Shown: positions 1-11,509, counted from the stretch's first letter. The stretch is DNA of 64,000 bases from Tepidamorphus sp. (GCA_028280885.1 JANQKY010000043.1:42865-106864), one strand, 5' to 3'. The notes: a model not told the origin generated them from the letters alone. Program-made: numbers and translations.

Positions 1-565
1 GCCGGTCTACGGGCCGCTGTTTCAATCGGCGACGTTTGCAAGCGGCGAAACGGTCGAGCTCACCGCCGGCACGCTCGGGGCGGAATGCGAGTTCGCGTTC
101 AGGATCGCGGCCGACCAGCCGGCGGGACAGGCAGGCTTCGACCGCGAAACGATCACAGGCCTGGTTCAATCCTGCCATCCGGCCATCGAGATCGTCGGCC
201 GGCGTGTCGAGAGCAATGGCTTTCCGCCGGTCAGCGCGGCGCTCGCCGATTTCGGCATGAATGTCGCCTTCATCCACGGCCCGGCGATCGCGGACGACCG
301 GAGCGTCGATCTCGCCGCCGCGCCGGTGCGCGGGCTGGTCGACGGCGCGGAGACGAATGCCGGGCACGGCCGCAACGTTCTCGGCCATCCGCTGAACGCA
401 CTTGCCTGGCTCGCCAACGCGCTGGCCGAACGGGGCGGCGGCCTGAAGGCCGGCGACTGGGTCACGACGGGCACCTGCCTGGGCGTCGTCCCGATGAAAG
501 CGGGATCGACCGTGACTGGGGATTTCGGGGATCTCGGCGCCGTTCGGGTCGAATTCCGGGCCTGA
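1..565 (+). CDS. 2-keto-4-pentenoate hydratase / fumarylacetoacetase-fold protein, 5'-truncated
   Basis: The reading frame is open from base 2 to the stop at 563-565 (187 residues visible), so the N-terminus lies outside the window. The visible part has the layout of the C-terminal MhpD/FAH fold: VYGPLF near the start, then GAECEFAF, where the two acidic residues are typical metal ligands, HPAIEIVGRR, and near the end WVTTGTCLGVVPMKAG, matching the family's glycine-rich GxxCxG region. Family members hydrate 2-hydroxypentadienoate or decarboxylate oxalocrotonate in aromatic meta-cleavage pathways, but the broader family includes many enzymes of unknown substrate. No other catabolic gene is visible beside it. 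The fold assignment is firm and the substrate is not. Confidence 0.8.
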   Translation, partial: PVYGPLFQSATFASGETVELTAGTLGAECEFAFRIAADQPAGQAGFDRETITGLVQSCHPAIEIVGRRVESNGFPPVSAALADFGMNVAFIHGPAIADDRSVDLAAAPVRGLVDGAETNAGHGRNVLGHPLNALAWLANALAERGGGLKAGDWVTTGTCLGVVPMKAGSTVTGDFGDLGAVRVEFRA

Positions 566-683
566 TCGCGCTTTACGCGCCGTGCGCGTGTTGACAGCCG
601 CCGTTTCGGTGCGACGATTGTCTTGAGGGGCACGTTACGTCAGTCGATTCGCCTCATCGATCCCCCAGCCGAGACGGCTTCGG

Positions 684-1988
684 ATGCCTGAGCAGATCGC
701 AGATACCGAAAGGGCAGATAGCGACGGGCCAGAAACGCATGGAGCGGTTGCCGATGACGTCGTGATCATCGGCGGCGGGCTGGCCGGTCTCTATTGCGCC
801 CTGAGGCTTGCGCCGCGACCCGTCACGCTGATTTCCGCGATGCCGATCGAGCGCCCGGCCCCGATGGAGCAATCGAGCGCGGCGGCGTTTCAGCCGCCGG
901 AAACGCCGGACGATCATGCCGACGAAACGGTCGCGCGCGGCGCCGGGCTTTCGAATGCGCGGATCGCCGCGCTGATGGCCGCCGAATGCGGCGCCCATCT
1001 CGACGCCCTGCAAGGCTTCCCGGCCGTGCTCGACAGGGACACCGGAGGGGACGGCCGGGACCTGCCGATCTATACCCGCCTGGCGCGGGCGGTGCGCGCG
1101 GCCGGCTCGATCCGGGTTCTGGAGGGCTATTCCGTCTCGGACCTGATCAAGGACGGCAACCGGGTCGCGGGCCTCCTCGCCAATGCCGACGATCCGGCAT
1201 CCGGACCCGCCGAGATCCGTCTGGCGGCCCGGGCCGTCGTGATCGCGACCGGCGGCGCCGGCGGCCTCTATGCCCATACGACAAGCCCGCCGGGATCGTT
1301 CGGACAGGGGCTGGCGCTTGCCGCCAAGGCCGGCGCGCTGCTTGCCGACGCGGAGTTCGTCCGGTTTATCCCCATCGAGGACGGGCCCATGGCGGAAATG
1401 ACGGCGGCGGCTGATTTTCACATCGGCGGCGTTCTGACCGACGCCAGCGGGCGCACCAGCGTCGACGGTCTCTGGGCCTGCGGCGAGGTCGCCTCGACGG
1501 GTATCCACGGCGCCGGGCTGCATGCCCCGAACGCGGTGCTCGAAGCCCTGGTCTTCGCCGCCCGGGTGGCAAGCGACATTGCCGCGCTTTATCCCGCGCC
1601 GATCACGATGCCGATCCGGGCAGGCGCGACCAGTGCGTTCGGATCCGGCCTGTTTCGCGAAAGCGAGGCGACGGCGCGCCTGCGGCAGATCATGACGAAT
1701 AAGGTCGGCGCGGCGCGCGACCGGGACGGCCTGATCGACGCGATCGGCCAGATCGCCGTCCTGGAACGCGAGGGCGGGCCGTCCTTCTGGTTTCGCAACA
1801 TGATCATGGCGGCCCGGCTGATCGCCGTCTTCGCGCTGAAGCGGACCGAAAGCCGCGGCGTCCACCAACGCACGGATTTCGCCGCAAGCGACAGCGCCCA
1901 GGCCCGCCGGACCGTGCTGACGCTTGCCGAGGCGGAGCGGCTGGCCGCCGCGGAGGGCGCCGGTGTACGGATAACGGCCTGGGGATAA
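684..1988 (+). CDS. NadB-like FAD protein lacking the capping region and substrate residues
   Basis: A 434-residue flavoprotein of the L-aspartate oxidase / succinate dehydrogenase flavoprotein fold. The Rossmann motif VVIIGGGLAGLY is at about residues 26-37, ATGGAGGLYAHTT at 188-200, the FAD-binding GRTSVDGLWACGEVASTGIHGA at about 256-277, and a C-terminal helical domain ends in RTESRGVHQRTDF, all as in NadB. It is about 100 residues shorter than usual (around 530). The stretch between the FxxFHPT strand and the HYxxGG strand, which forms most of the capping domain, is absent. By alignment with E. coli NadB from memory, His244 is Ile229, His351 is Asp244, Arg386 is Leu279, and Thr259, Glu260 and Arg290 fall in the missing part. 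No nadA or nadC is nearby. It probably binds FAD, but L-aspartate oxidase activity is doubtful. Confidence 0.75.
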   Translation: MPEQIADTERADSDGPETHGAVADDVVIIGGGLAGLYCALRLAPRPVTLISAMPIERPAPMEQSSAAAFQPPETPDDHADETVARGAGLSNARIAALMAAECGAHLDALQGFPAVLDRDTGGDGRDLPIYTRLARAVRAAGSIRVLEGYSVSDLIKDGNRVAGLLANADDPASGPAEIRLAARAVVIATGGAGGLYAHTTSPPGSFGQGLALAAKAGALLADAEFVRFIPIEDGPMAEMTAAADFHIGGVLTDASGRTSVDGLWACGEVASTGIHGAGLHAPNAVLEALVFAARVASDIAALYPAPITMPIRAGATSAFGSGLFRESEATARLRQIMTNKVGAARDRDGLIDAIGQIAVLEREGGPSFWFRNMIMAARLIAVFALKRTESRGVHQRTDFAASDSAQARRTVLTLAEAERLAAAEGAGVRITAWG

Positions 1989-2003
1989 AGGGGACCGGGC
2001 CCC

Positions 2004-3248
2004 TCAGCGCTGGCCGGGACGCAGCTGATAGAAGATATGCGTGCCGACCTTCTCCACCTTGCGCAGCGCCCGGCTCCAGCGCGGGTTGACATAGGTGGCG
2101 TGGTAGTGGGTCGCGTTGCCGATGCCGTCCAGGAAATAGTCCCCGTCGAGCGCCTCCTCGGCGATCATCATCGCGGTCGACCACGACCGCTTGTCGTTGA
2201 CGCGCTCGGGCTGGCCGTCGCAGGCGAACGAGAACTGGCAGCGGTTGCGCCAGGTCTGGTTCTGGAAGACGACGCCGCAAACGGTGTCGGGATAGCGGTA
2301 GTCGAGCACGCGGTTGAGCACGACCTGGGCGACGGCGCGCTGGCCGGCCTCGGATTCGCCGCGCGCCTCGAAATAGATGGCGGTCGCAAGGCAGTGCCGG
2401 TCGCGGTCATAGTCGACGATGTCGATGCGGCCGCGGAACACGTCCTCGAGCGGCGTGGTCAATAGCGGCTGAAAGGCGAACACATTCTCGAAACCCGCCA
2501 GCGGATCGAGCGAGGCGACCATCACGTGCTTGCCGGATTTCTTCGGCGGGTCGAAATCGCGAAACGACTGGATGAGGCTCTTTTCCTTCGCGCTCGGCGG
2601 CTCGATGACGAAGCGCGGCATGCGCATCAGGCCGCCGGAGCCCGGATCGACACGCAACCGCTGCGACTGTCCGGTCCGGCTCATCAGGAGATTGCCCTTG
2701 GTCTCGCGGACCACTTGCGGAAACGCCCGCTCCGGCGCCCGCCCGCCCATCACCGACCCGACCGCCACAGAGCCGGTCGTCATCGGATCGGCTGCCGCGA
2801 GGTTCGTCGGCGCCGTATGGGCGAAGGCAAGCGTCTCGTCGGGCGTGCCGAGCTTGCCGGTGCTGAGACCGACCGGCCGGTCGACCAGCGGACCGGACGC
2901 GCCGACCGGCAGGGCGACCTGCGCTTTGTGCTGCGAGCCGTAAGGCGTTGCGACAAGCGTTCTCTGCCAGCGCTGAACGGAATCGGTTTCAAGCTGGACG
3001 AAGCCGGCGGCGTCCTGATAGGCCGCCTGAACGGTCGTTGCCAGCAAGGCCGCGACGCCCAGGACGTAGGGGCGGATAAACCGCAGATGACGTCGCCCGG
3101 CTCCCCCGGAATGCGCTGCAATACCCCGCACGAGGCTTACTCCATACTGAATACGCAAAATCCGCCAGTATCGATCGCGGCGTATTGCGAACCGCCGACC
3201 AACATCCCTCTGGCGTGTGCGAGGCATCCCACCGTCCCCCCGCGACAA
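2004..3248 (-). CDS. SleB-type cell wall hydrolase (Hydrolase_2)
   Basis: A 414-residue protein with an arginine-rich N-terminus, one hydrophobic segment at about residues 60-75 (PYVLGVAALLATTVQA) that anchors or exports it, a low-complexity middle, and a C-terminal SleB domain. The domain shows CLATAIYFEARGES (catalytic Glu expected here), AVAQVVLNRV, CGVVFQ, CQFSFACDG and HYHATYVNPRW, the usual order for spore-cortex-lytic-like hydrolases, which in alphaproteobacteria remodel peptidoglycan in the periplasm. The start is uncertain: initiation closer to the membrane segment is possible because the first ~40 residues look unlike a signal peptide. It is transcribed divergently from nothing and lies downstream of ppdK on the same strand. 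Confidence 0.85.
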   Translation of the reverse strand: MSRGDGGMPRTRQRDVGRRFAIRRDRYWRILRIQYGVSLVRGIAAHSGGAGRRHLRFIRPYVLGVAALLATTVQAAYQDAAGFVQLETDSVQRWQRTLVATPYGSQHKAQVALPVGASGPLVDRPVGLSTGKLGTPDETLAFAHTAPTNLAAADPMTTGSVAVGSVMGGRAPERAFPQVVRETKGNLLMSRTGQSQRLRVDPGSGGLMRMPRFVIEPPSAKEKSLIQSFRDFDPPKKSGKHVMVASLDPLAGFENVFAFQPLLTTPLEDVFRGRIDIVDYDRDRHCLATAIYFEARGESEAGQRAVAQVVLNRVLDYRYPDTVCGVVFQNQTWRNRCQFSFACDGQPERVNDKRSWSTAMMIAEEALDGDYFLDGIGNATHYHATYVNPRWSRALRKVEKVGTHIFYQLRPGQR

Positions 3249-3554
3249 CCGAGATTGCCGCGAATTTCTTTATGTTCGTTTAACTATGGAATGCGGCGGT
3301 TGTTCGGCGTTGCGCAAATGCACCGGCGGGCCGGGCCGGGGGCGGATGCAATCACTCCAGGCCACTTCGGGCAGACCGGGTACCGCCTATCTAGCGCTCT
3401 GAATTATCTGATAAAAACACGATAGTACGATCGCCTCGCGCGAGCGGTTGCGACGACGGCGCGCGGCCATGCCTGCGACCGGGCTCCGCCGATCGGGGGC
3501 CGGCAAAAGCAGCAAACATGGTTAACCTAGGGTTACCGCGTTCGGCTCGGCGCC
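3249..3554. other. Intergenic spacer between ppdK and the cell wall hydrolase gene
   Basis: About 306 bp without a credible gene. It is noticeably more A+T-rich than its surroundings around 3265-3300 and 3400-3425, which fits a promoter for the minus-strand hydrolase gene, but I could not settle on a -35/-10 pair. Short ORFs here are not supported by homology or codon pattern. Confidence 0.5.
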
Positions 3555-6233
<2,679 letters not shown>

Positions 6234-6515
6234 GTCAAGCGTCCCTGAATGGCCGGGGAAGGGTCAGCCCGATCGGGCCGGGCGCTTCCCAATCGCCCAA
6301 AACGGCACGGGATTCAACGCTCTTGTCGGCAAATCTCAGGCGGCAACCAACTTCGCTGGGGTTCGGGCACTGCTGCCCGGTTCAGCGGCACCGGGCTTCG
6401 GTTTTCAGCCTGGCCATGCATCCAGACGTTATCCTCGCGCAGGCGGAAACCATGTAAGCTATTGCTTTTGGTTGGTTTTCTGCTGTGCTGCAGATGCCGC
6501 CACAGGGGGCGCTAG

Positions 6516-6536
6516 ATCCCCGACCAAGTCGGGGAT
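6516..6536. repeat. Perfect 9-bp hairpin (atccccgac / gtcggggat)
   Basis: Arms 6516-6524 and 6528-6536 are perfectly complementary around a 3-base loop. It lies in the ~490-bp spacer (6234-6727) upstream of ppdK and downstream of the DUF3096 gene, where no gene other than these is supported. It has no T-tract, so it is a structural repeat rather than a clear terminator. Confidence 0.6.
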
Positions 6537-6565
6537 AACGGCCGAATGTGTGGCCAAACACCTTC

Positions 6566-6701
6566 CCCTCGTCATCCCGGCCGCAGGCGAAGCCGGAGAG
6601 CCGGGATCGGGGAGCCCCGGCCTCACGTTTGAAACGACTACGATGCGCCCCGGCTCCCCGATCCCGGATATTTGCTGGCGCAAATTCCGGGATGACGAGG
6701 G
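6566..6701. repeat. Palindromic extragenic repeat, 136 bp, two nested perfect stems
   Basis: The outer arms 6566-6580 and 6687-6701 (ccctcgtcatcccgg and its complement) match perfectly over 15 bp. The inner arms 6601-6616 and 6652-6667 match perfectly over 16 bp. The whole unit can fold into a single long cruciform. The 'cgtcatcccgg' module resembles extragenic palindromes common in alphaproteobacterial genomes. It sits just past the 3' end of the DUF3096 gene, so it could act as a transcript-end structure. Confidence 0.75.
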
Positions 6702-6727
6702 AGAGGTTCGGAGAAAGACACAGCCGA

Positions 6728-6871
6728 TCAGCTGATGACGCCGAGGCCGAGAATGCCGATCAGGATCAGGTAGAAGGCGACCACGTAGTTGAGAATGCGC
6801 GGCACGATCAGGATGAGGATACCGGCGATCAGCGCGACGATCGGCTGAATGGTGACGAGATCGACAGACAT
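6728..6871 (-). CDS. Small membrane protein, DUF3096 family
   Basis: A 47-residue peptide starting MSVDLVTIQPIVALIAGI and ending LGLGVIS. It consists of two short hydrophobic segments separated by PRILNYVVAF, the pattern of the DUF3096 family found across proteobacteria. A Shine-Dalgarno-like GGAGGG lies 8 bases before the ATG. The function is unknown; members are predicted inner-membrane hairpins. It stands alone between glyS and ppdK, followed by the palindromic repeat at 6566-6701. Confidence 0.8.
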   Translation of the reverse strand: MSVDLVTIQPIVALIAGILILIVPRILNYVVAFYLILIGILGLGVIS

Positions 6872-6928
6872 GGTTTTCCCTCCGGCTTGCCCATGGGCCC
6901 ACATAGGACCCGGCCGGCATGCTAGCCG

Positions 6929-9226
6929 CTAACCGCCGATTCGGGAAAAGTCCGCGACCCGGTCCATGCCGGCGCGGATCTGCGACAAGAGCCGCAGCCG
7001 GTTGGCGCGCAATTGGGGAGGATCGGCATTGACCGTGACGGCATCGAAGAAGGCGTCGACGGGCCCCCGCAAGCCGGCGAGCGCCGACATGGCGGCGGCG
7101 AAATCCTCAGCCCGCAGCGCCGCCTCGACGGCGGACGCGGTGGTCTCGATTTCCGCATACAGGGCGCGCTCCTCGTCCTGCGCGAAGGCGGACTTGTCCG
7201 GGACGCCGGAATAGGACTGGCCGTCCTTCTTCTCCTCGATCCGCAGGATATTGGCGGCACGCCGATAGGCCGTTAGCAGGCTCGCGCCATCCTCGCTGTC
7301 GAGAAAGGCGCCGAGCGCCTCGACGCGGCGGACGATCATCAGGAGATCGTCGTTTTTTCCTGTCCCTGTCGCGCCTGCGGCGCTTCTCGCCTCTTGTTGG
7401 TTTTTTGTCTTCCCTGTCGCGCCTGCGGCACTCCTCGCCTCTTGTTGTCCCATCGCGAAAACGGCGTCCACAAGATCATGGCGGGCGCCCTCCTCGCGAA
7501 GCTGGACCTTCAGGCGGTCGGCGAAGAAGGCGAGCAGGTCGTCGGCGATCGCGGGGACCTTTTCCACGTCAGGGCGATGGGTCTTTGATATCTCCTCGCC
7601 GATCAGCTCGTGGATCTCCGCGCTCAGGCCCAGATTCCGGGTCGAGATCACATTGTCGATCGCCTGCGCCAGGGCGGCATCGGACGCCATTTCCGCCTCG
7701 ATGCGATGCACGAGCGTTCCCAGGATCGAACGCAGGCGCAGGCGCTGCCGGTTTGCCAGCACGATGCGGATGATGCCCAGCGCCGCCCGTCTGAGCGCGA
7801 AGGGATCCTTCGAGCCGGTCGGCTTCTCGTCGATCGCCCAGAAGCCGCAGAGCATGTCGAGCTTGTCGGCGAGCGCGACGGCGATCGAGACCGGTGCTAA
7901 GGGAACATCGTCGCCAGCGCCGGCCGGCTTGTAGTGATCGCGGATCGCGTCGGCGACCGCGATGTCCTCGCCCTGATCGAGCGCGTAGTAGCGGCCCATC
8001 AGGCCCTGCAGTTCCGGGAACTCGCCGACCATCTCGGTGACGAGATCGGCCTTGGCAAGCCGCGCGGCGCGCTCGGCCTTGGCCTGATCGGCGCCGACCA
8101 GGCCGCTCAGGTAGCTCGCGATCTTGGCGATCCGCTCGACGCGCTCGGCCTGGGTGCCGAGCTTCTCATGGAAGACGATGGCGCCAAGCTTCTTCGCCTG
8201 CTCCTCAAGCGGCACCTTCTTGTCGGTCTCGAAGAAGAAGCGGGCATCGGCCAGCCGGGCGGCAATCACGCGCTCGTTGCCGGCGACGATCTTCTTGCCG
8301 CCATCCTCTGCGACGAGGTTGGAGACGAGCAGGAACCGGTTCGCCAGCGCACCCTCGCCATCCTTCAGCACGAAGCACTTCTGGTTAGCGCGGATCGTCA
8401 GCCGTACGACCTCCGGCGGGATTTCCAGGAAGGCCGGATCGAAGGCGCCCATCAGCACGACCGGCCATTCGACGAGGCCGGCGACCTCGGCGAGCAGCCC
8501 TTCATCCTCGATCACCTCGAGCCCCTGCGCGAAGGCGAGGTTGCGCGCGTCAGTCGCAATGATCTCACGCCGCCGCTCGGGATCGAGCACGACGAAGGCC
8601 TTTTCGAGCTTTGCGACATAATCGTCGAAGCGCTTCACCTTAAAGGCGTCCGGCGCCAGGAAGCGATGGCCGCGCGTGTCGCGGCCCGATTTCAGGCCGT
8701 CGACCTCGAAGTCGACGATCTCGGTATCCTCGGTTTCCGGCCCGAACACACAGAGGATCGATTGCAGCGGCCTCACCCAGCGCAGCGATCCATCGCCCCA
8801 GCGCATCGATTTCGGCCAGGGAAAGCGGCGGATCACGTCGGGCACGATCTCGGCGATCACATCCTTGGCGTCGCGGCCAGGCTTCTCGATGATAGCGACG
8901 TAGAAATCGCCCTTCTTCGGATCGCTCCGGACCGTCGCCTGCTCCACAGAAGCAAGACCGGCGGCTTTCAGGAAACCGGCAAGCGCCTTTTCCGGCGCGC
9001 CGACGCGCGGGCCTTTGCGCTCCTCGCGCGTATCCGGGCTGCGCGGCGGCAGGCCGGAGACGTTCAGCGTCAGCCGGCGCGGCGTCGAATAGGCGCGGGC
9101 GGCCTCGTAGACGAGGCCTGAATCGACGAGCGCGTCGGTGACGAGCTTGCGCAGGTCATCGGCCGCCTTCGCCTGCATGCGGGCGGGGATTTCTTCGGAA
9201 AACAGTTCGAGCAGAAGATCGGGCAT
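6929..9226 (-). CDS. glyS: Glycyl-tRNA synthetase beta subunit, with a 32-residue repeat insertion
   Basis: A 765-residue beta chain of the tetrameric (alpha2beta2) bacterial glycyl-tRNA synthetase, which recognises tRNA-Gly and works with GlyQ in the cytoplasm. It begins [18 protein letters not shown], contains [17 protein letters not shown] and the HD-like core, and ends in the DALR-type anticodon-binding region ([14 protein letters not shown] onward). Residues ~594-625 are two tandem 16-residue units, [16 protein letters not shown] and [16 protein letters not shown], inserted between FAMG and DDLLMIV, where relatives have only a few residues; the frame is kept. The ribosome-binding site TGAGG overlaps the fic stop codon 7 bp upstream, so translation is probably coupled to fic. 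Confidence 0.97.
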   Translation of the reverse strand: MPDLLLELFSEEIPARMQAKAADDLRKLVTDALVDSGLVYEAARAYSTPRRLTLNVSGLPPRSPDTREERKGPRVGAPEKALAGFLKAAGLASVEQATVRSDPKKGDFYVAIIEKPGRDAKDVIAEIVPDVIRRFPWPKSMRWGDGSLRWVRPLQSILCVFGPETEDTEIVDFEVDGLKSGRDTRGHRFLAPDAFKVKRFDDYVAKLEKAFVVLDPERRREIIATDARNLAFAQGLEVIEDEGLLAEVAGLVEWPVVLMGAFDPAFLEIPPEVVRLTIRANQKCFVLKDGEGALANRFLLVSNLVAEDGGKKIVAGNERVIAARLADARFFFETDKKVPLEEQAKKLGAIVFHEKLGTQAERVERIAKIASYLSGLVGADQAKAERAARLAKADLVTEMVGEFPELQGLMGRYYALDQGEDIAVADAIRDHYKPAGAGDDVPLAPVSIAVALADKLDMLCGFWAIDEKPTGSKDPFALRRAALGIIRIVLANRQRLRLRSILGTLVHRIEAEMASDAALAQAIDNVISTRNLGLSAEIHELIGEEISKTHRPDVEKVPAIADDLLAFFADRLKVQLREEGARHDLVDAVFAMGQQEARSAAGATGKTKNQQEARSAAGATGTGKNDDLLMIVRRVEALGAFLDSEDGASLLTAYRRAANILRIEEKKDGQSYSGVPDKSAFAQDEERALYAEIETTASAVEAALRAEDFAAAMSALAGLRGPVDAFFDAVTVNADPPQLRANRLRLLSQIRAGMDRVADFSRIGG
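7353..7448 (-). repeat. 48-bp in-frame palindromic element, two tandem copies inside glyS
   Basis: Two head-to-tail 48-bp units (7353-7400 and 7401-7448). On the plus strand each starts with a run of six T, then a block ending in tcgcgcctgcggc, then ctcgcctcttgt. The core gcgcctgcggcgc is a small palindrome in the first unit and slightly imperfect in the second. Each unit is 16 codons and keeps the glyS frame. A third copy lies in glyQ at 10692-10739 in the same frame. Confidence 0.9.
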
Positions 9227-9233
9227 GAGAACC

Positions 9234-10385
9234 TCAGATATTGCTTATCGCGAGCAGCACATCACGCGCTGCAAAGTATTTTGGATGTGAAGTCTCAGGC
9301 AACTCTTCGACTATGCCACTGTTCATAAAAATATCGACATTCTTTTGTGCGGATCGATAGGTTACCCCTAAGTACTCTGCAATTTGGGGAATTGAAAATA
9401 CCGGACGCTCGAATACATAATCAGCGATAGATAAAAGCAGCGCTGAGCGACCGGATTGCTGCAGGCTCGCACGATAAGAAGCACGCAAGTCGAGCAATTG
9501 GTCAGCGACTTGCACTGAGCGCTCCGCAGAAGTCCGAATTGCGTGAAGAAAAAATTCAATCCATGAAATCCAATCGCCTGTACGCGATACACCATACATT
9601 AGATCTATGTACTCGTCCTTGTGCTCTTCGAAGAAGGGGCTGAGATACAATAGCGGGCTTTGGATAACGCCTCGCTCAAACAGAAACACCGGAATCAGAA
9701 TGCGCCCGACGCGACCATTACCGTCTGGAAACGGATGAATGGTCTCGAACTGGTAGTGGATCAGCGCGGCGTCGATAAGAGCCGGAATTGTTTGCCGGTC
9801 ATCCCTTTGAATGTACCGTTCCAGATCATTCATCGCCGCAATGCTCTGTTGAGGAGGCGGAGGAACAAACCTAGCTTTGTCGATTGTTCGAGCACCTATC
9901 CAATTCTGCTGTGTCTTGAACTCACCCGGCCGTATGGACGAACCCCTGCATTTTGTCACACCCCGCAAGAGTGTTGCATGTGCATTGCATATCAATCGCA
10001 AACACAGAGGCAGGCTTTCAAGGCTGTCTATTGCTTCCTTCAACGCCCGGGAGTAATTCCAGACTTCGCGTGTATCGAATTTGTCGTCTCGTTCCAGCCC
10101 AGCATCCAGCAACATCAATTCGTCCAGCGTCGTATAGGTGCCTTCCATACTGGAGGAGGTCAGAGCTTCCTTGGTTTGAAGAGGGCGAATTAACAAATAT
10201 GGATTGTCGAGGGTCCGACCAATACCATTGAGTTCTCCGATTGCCCGCGACGCCTCAGCCAATTCCATGATTACAGGTCCGAAGTCGAGGGTTGGCGGCA
10301 ACGGCGCGGGCACAAATGCCCATGCGTGCTCCGGAGTCTGAACGAGGGAGCCAGACGGGGACGTTTCGAATTGTGCCTTGTCCAT
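9234..10385 (-). CDS. Fic-domain protein (putative AMPylase) inserted between glyQ and glyS
   Basis: A 383-residue Fic protein. The catalytic loop [13 protein letters not shown] (~216-228) is intact, with the His and the GNGR nucleotide-binding residues. An N-terminal SSSMEG (~77-82) matches the inhibitory helix signature [S/T]xxxE[G/N], so it is an autoinhibited class II type. A Fic_N-like region precedes it and a winged-helix-like C-terminus ([24 protein letters not shown]) follows. Such enzymes usually transfer AMP to protein hydroxyls; the target cannot be read from sequence. The gene is visibly more A+T-rich than its neighbours, suggesting horizontal acquisition, yet lies in the glyQ-glyS operon with its stop only 7 bp before glyS. 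Confidence 0.93.
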   Translation of the reverse strand: MDKAQFETSPSGSLVQTPEHAWAFVPAPLPPTLDFGPVIMELAEASRAIGELNGIGRTLDNPYLLIRPLQTKEALTSSSMEGTYTTLDELMLLDAGLERDDKFDTREVWNYSRALKEAIDSLESLPLCLRLICNAHATLLRGVTKCRGSSIRPGEFKTQQNWIGARTIDKARFVPPPPQQSIAAMNDLERYIQRDDRQTIPALIDAALIHYQFETIHPFPDGNGRVGRILIPVFLFERGVIQSPLLYLSPFFEEHKDEYIDLMYGVSRTGDWISWIEFFLHAIRTSAERSVQVADQLLDLRASYRASLQQSGRSALLLSIADYVFERPVFSIPQIAEYLGVTYRSAQKNVDIFMNSGIVEELPETSHPKYFAARDVLLAISNI

Positions 10386-10402
10386 CTTACAAATCCCACC
10401 CG

Positions 10403-10436
10403 GATATTATACTAAATGGCGGTTTTGTATAATATC
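10403..10436 (-). promoter_or_regulatory. fic promoter/operator: perfect 10-bp inverted repeat with a TATAAT box
   Basis: gatattatac (10403-10412) and gtataatatc (10427-10436) are perfect complements around a 14-base spacer, 18-51 bp upstream of the fic ATG in a locally A+T-rich 116-bp spacer. Read on the minus strand, the arm nearer fic holds TATAAT, a consensus -10 box, so a repressor binding the palindrome would cover the promoter. The binding protein is unknown; the Fic C-terminal winged helix makes autoregulation possible (inference). Confidence 0.6.
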
Positions 10437-10501
10437 GGGCGCGGAAATTTTACCGCAGTGCATAATGCACGATGGAATTTGTCCAGCACAGCGCTTCAGT
10501 A

Positions 10502-11509
10502 TCATAAGCGAAAACCGCCGCCGGCTTCGGTTGCAAGCCAGGCCTCGCCGCAGCCCTTGGCGAGCTCGCGCACCCGCAGGATGTAGCTCTGGCGTTCGGT
10601 GACCGAGATCACGCCGCGCGCGTCGAGCAGGTTGAAGACGTGGCTCGCCTTGATGCACTGGTCGTAGGCCGGGAGCGCCATGAGATGGCGGTTTTTTTGT
10701 GTCCCTGTCGCGCCTGCGGCGCTCCTCGCCTCTTGTCTGGCCCCAATCTCGCCTTCGGTATCCACCCCCCGGGTGTCCCAGCCCGCCTCCAGGTAGCGCT
10801 GGCAGGCGGCTTCGGCGTCGCGGAAGTGGCGGAACAGCATGTCGGTGTCGGCGTATTCGAAATTGTGCCGCGAATATTCCTGCTCGGCCTGCAAAAACAC
10901 ATCGCCATAGGAGACGCGCTCGGCGCCGTCGCGGCCGTTGAAGTTCAGGTCATAGACGTTGTCAACGCCCTGCACATACATGGCAAGCCGTTCCAGCCCA
11001 TAGGTCAGTTCGCCGGAGACCGGCGCGCAATCGAAGCCCGCGACCTGCTGAAAGTACGTGAACTGCGAGACCTCCATGCCGTCGCACCAGACCTCCCAGC
11101 CGAGCCCCCAGGCGCCCAGCGTCGGGCTTTCCCAGTCGTCCTCGACGAAGCGGATGTCGTGGTTCTTCGGGTCGATGCCGATCTCGTAGAGCGAGCCGAG
11201 ATAGAGGTCCTGCAGATCCGGCGGCGAGGGCTTCAGGATCACCTGGAACTGATAGTAGTGCTGCAGCCGGTTGGGGTTCTCGCCATAGCGGCCGTCCTTG
11301 GGCCGGCGCGAGGGCTGGACATAGGCCGCGTTCCACGCCTTCGGCCCGAGCGAGCGCAGGGTGGTCGCCGGGTGGAAGGTGCCGGCGCCGACCTCCATGT
11401 CGTAGGGCTGCAGGATGACGCAGCCATAGGCCGCCCAATAGCGCTGCAGGGCAAGGATCAGCCCCTGAAAGGACCGGGTCGGGTCAAGCGGATCGGCGGA
11501 CGTCGCCAT
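10502..11509 (-). CDS. glyQ: Glycyl-tRNA synthetase alpha subunit, with a 16-residue repeat insertion
   Basis: A 335-residue catalytic class II subunit that activates glycine with ATP. It shows [57 protein letters not shown] and [20 protein letters not shown], all GlyQ hallmarks, and the conserved tail [20 protein letters not shown]. It is ~30 residues longer than usual. The extra length lies just before ALPAYDQ and includes [16 protein letters not shown] (~258-273), the same element as in glyS. It is the first gene of glyQ-fic-glyS. Confidence 0.97.
   Translation of the reverse strand: MATSADPLDPTRSFQGLILALQRYWAAYGCVILQPYDMEVGAGTFHPATTLRSLGPKAWNAAYVQPSRRPKDGRYGENPNRLQHYYQFQVILKPSPPDLQDLYLGSLYEIGIDPKNHDIRFVEDDWESPTLGAWGLGWEVWCDGMEVSQFTYFQQVAGFDCAPVSGELTYGLERLAMYVQGVDNVYDLNFNGRDGAERVSYGDVFLQAEQEYSRHNFEYADTDMLFRHFRDAEAACQRYLEAGWDTRGVDTEGEIGARQEARSAAGATGTQKNRHLMALPAYDQCIKASHVFNLLDARGVISVTERQSYILRVRELAKGCGEAWLATEAGGGFRL
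10692..10739 (-). repeat. 48-bp in-frame palindromic element, single copy inside glyQ
   Basis: Same unit as the two copies in glyS: a T-run, then tgtcgcgcctgcggcgct and ctcgcctcttgt on the plus strand. The perfect palindrome gcgcctgcggcgc forms its core. Its phase relative to the host reading frame is identical to the glyS copies, so it encodes the same [11 protein letters not shown] peptide. Confidence 0.9.

Noticed and set aside
6871..6928. Possible second small gene next to DUF3096
   Set aside because: Open frames here overlap DUF3096 or the repeat and show no start signal or family pattern.
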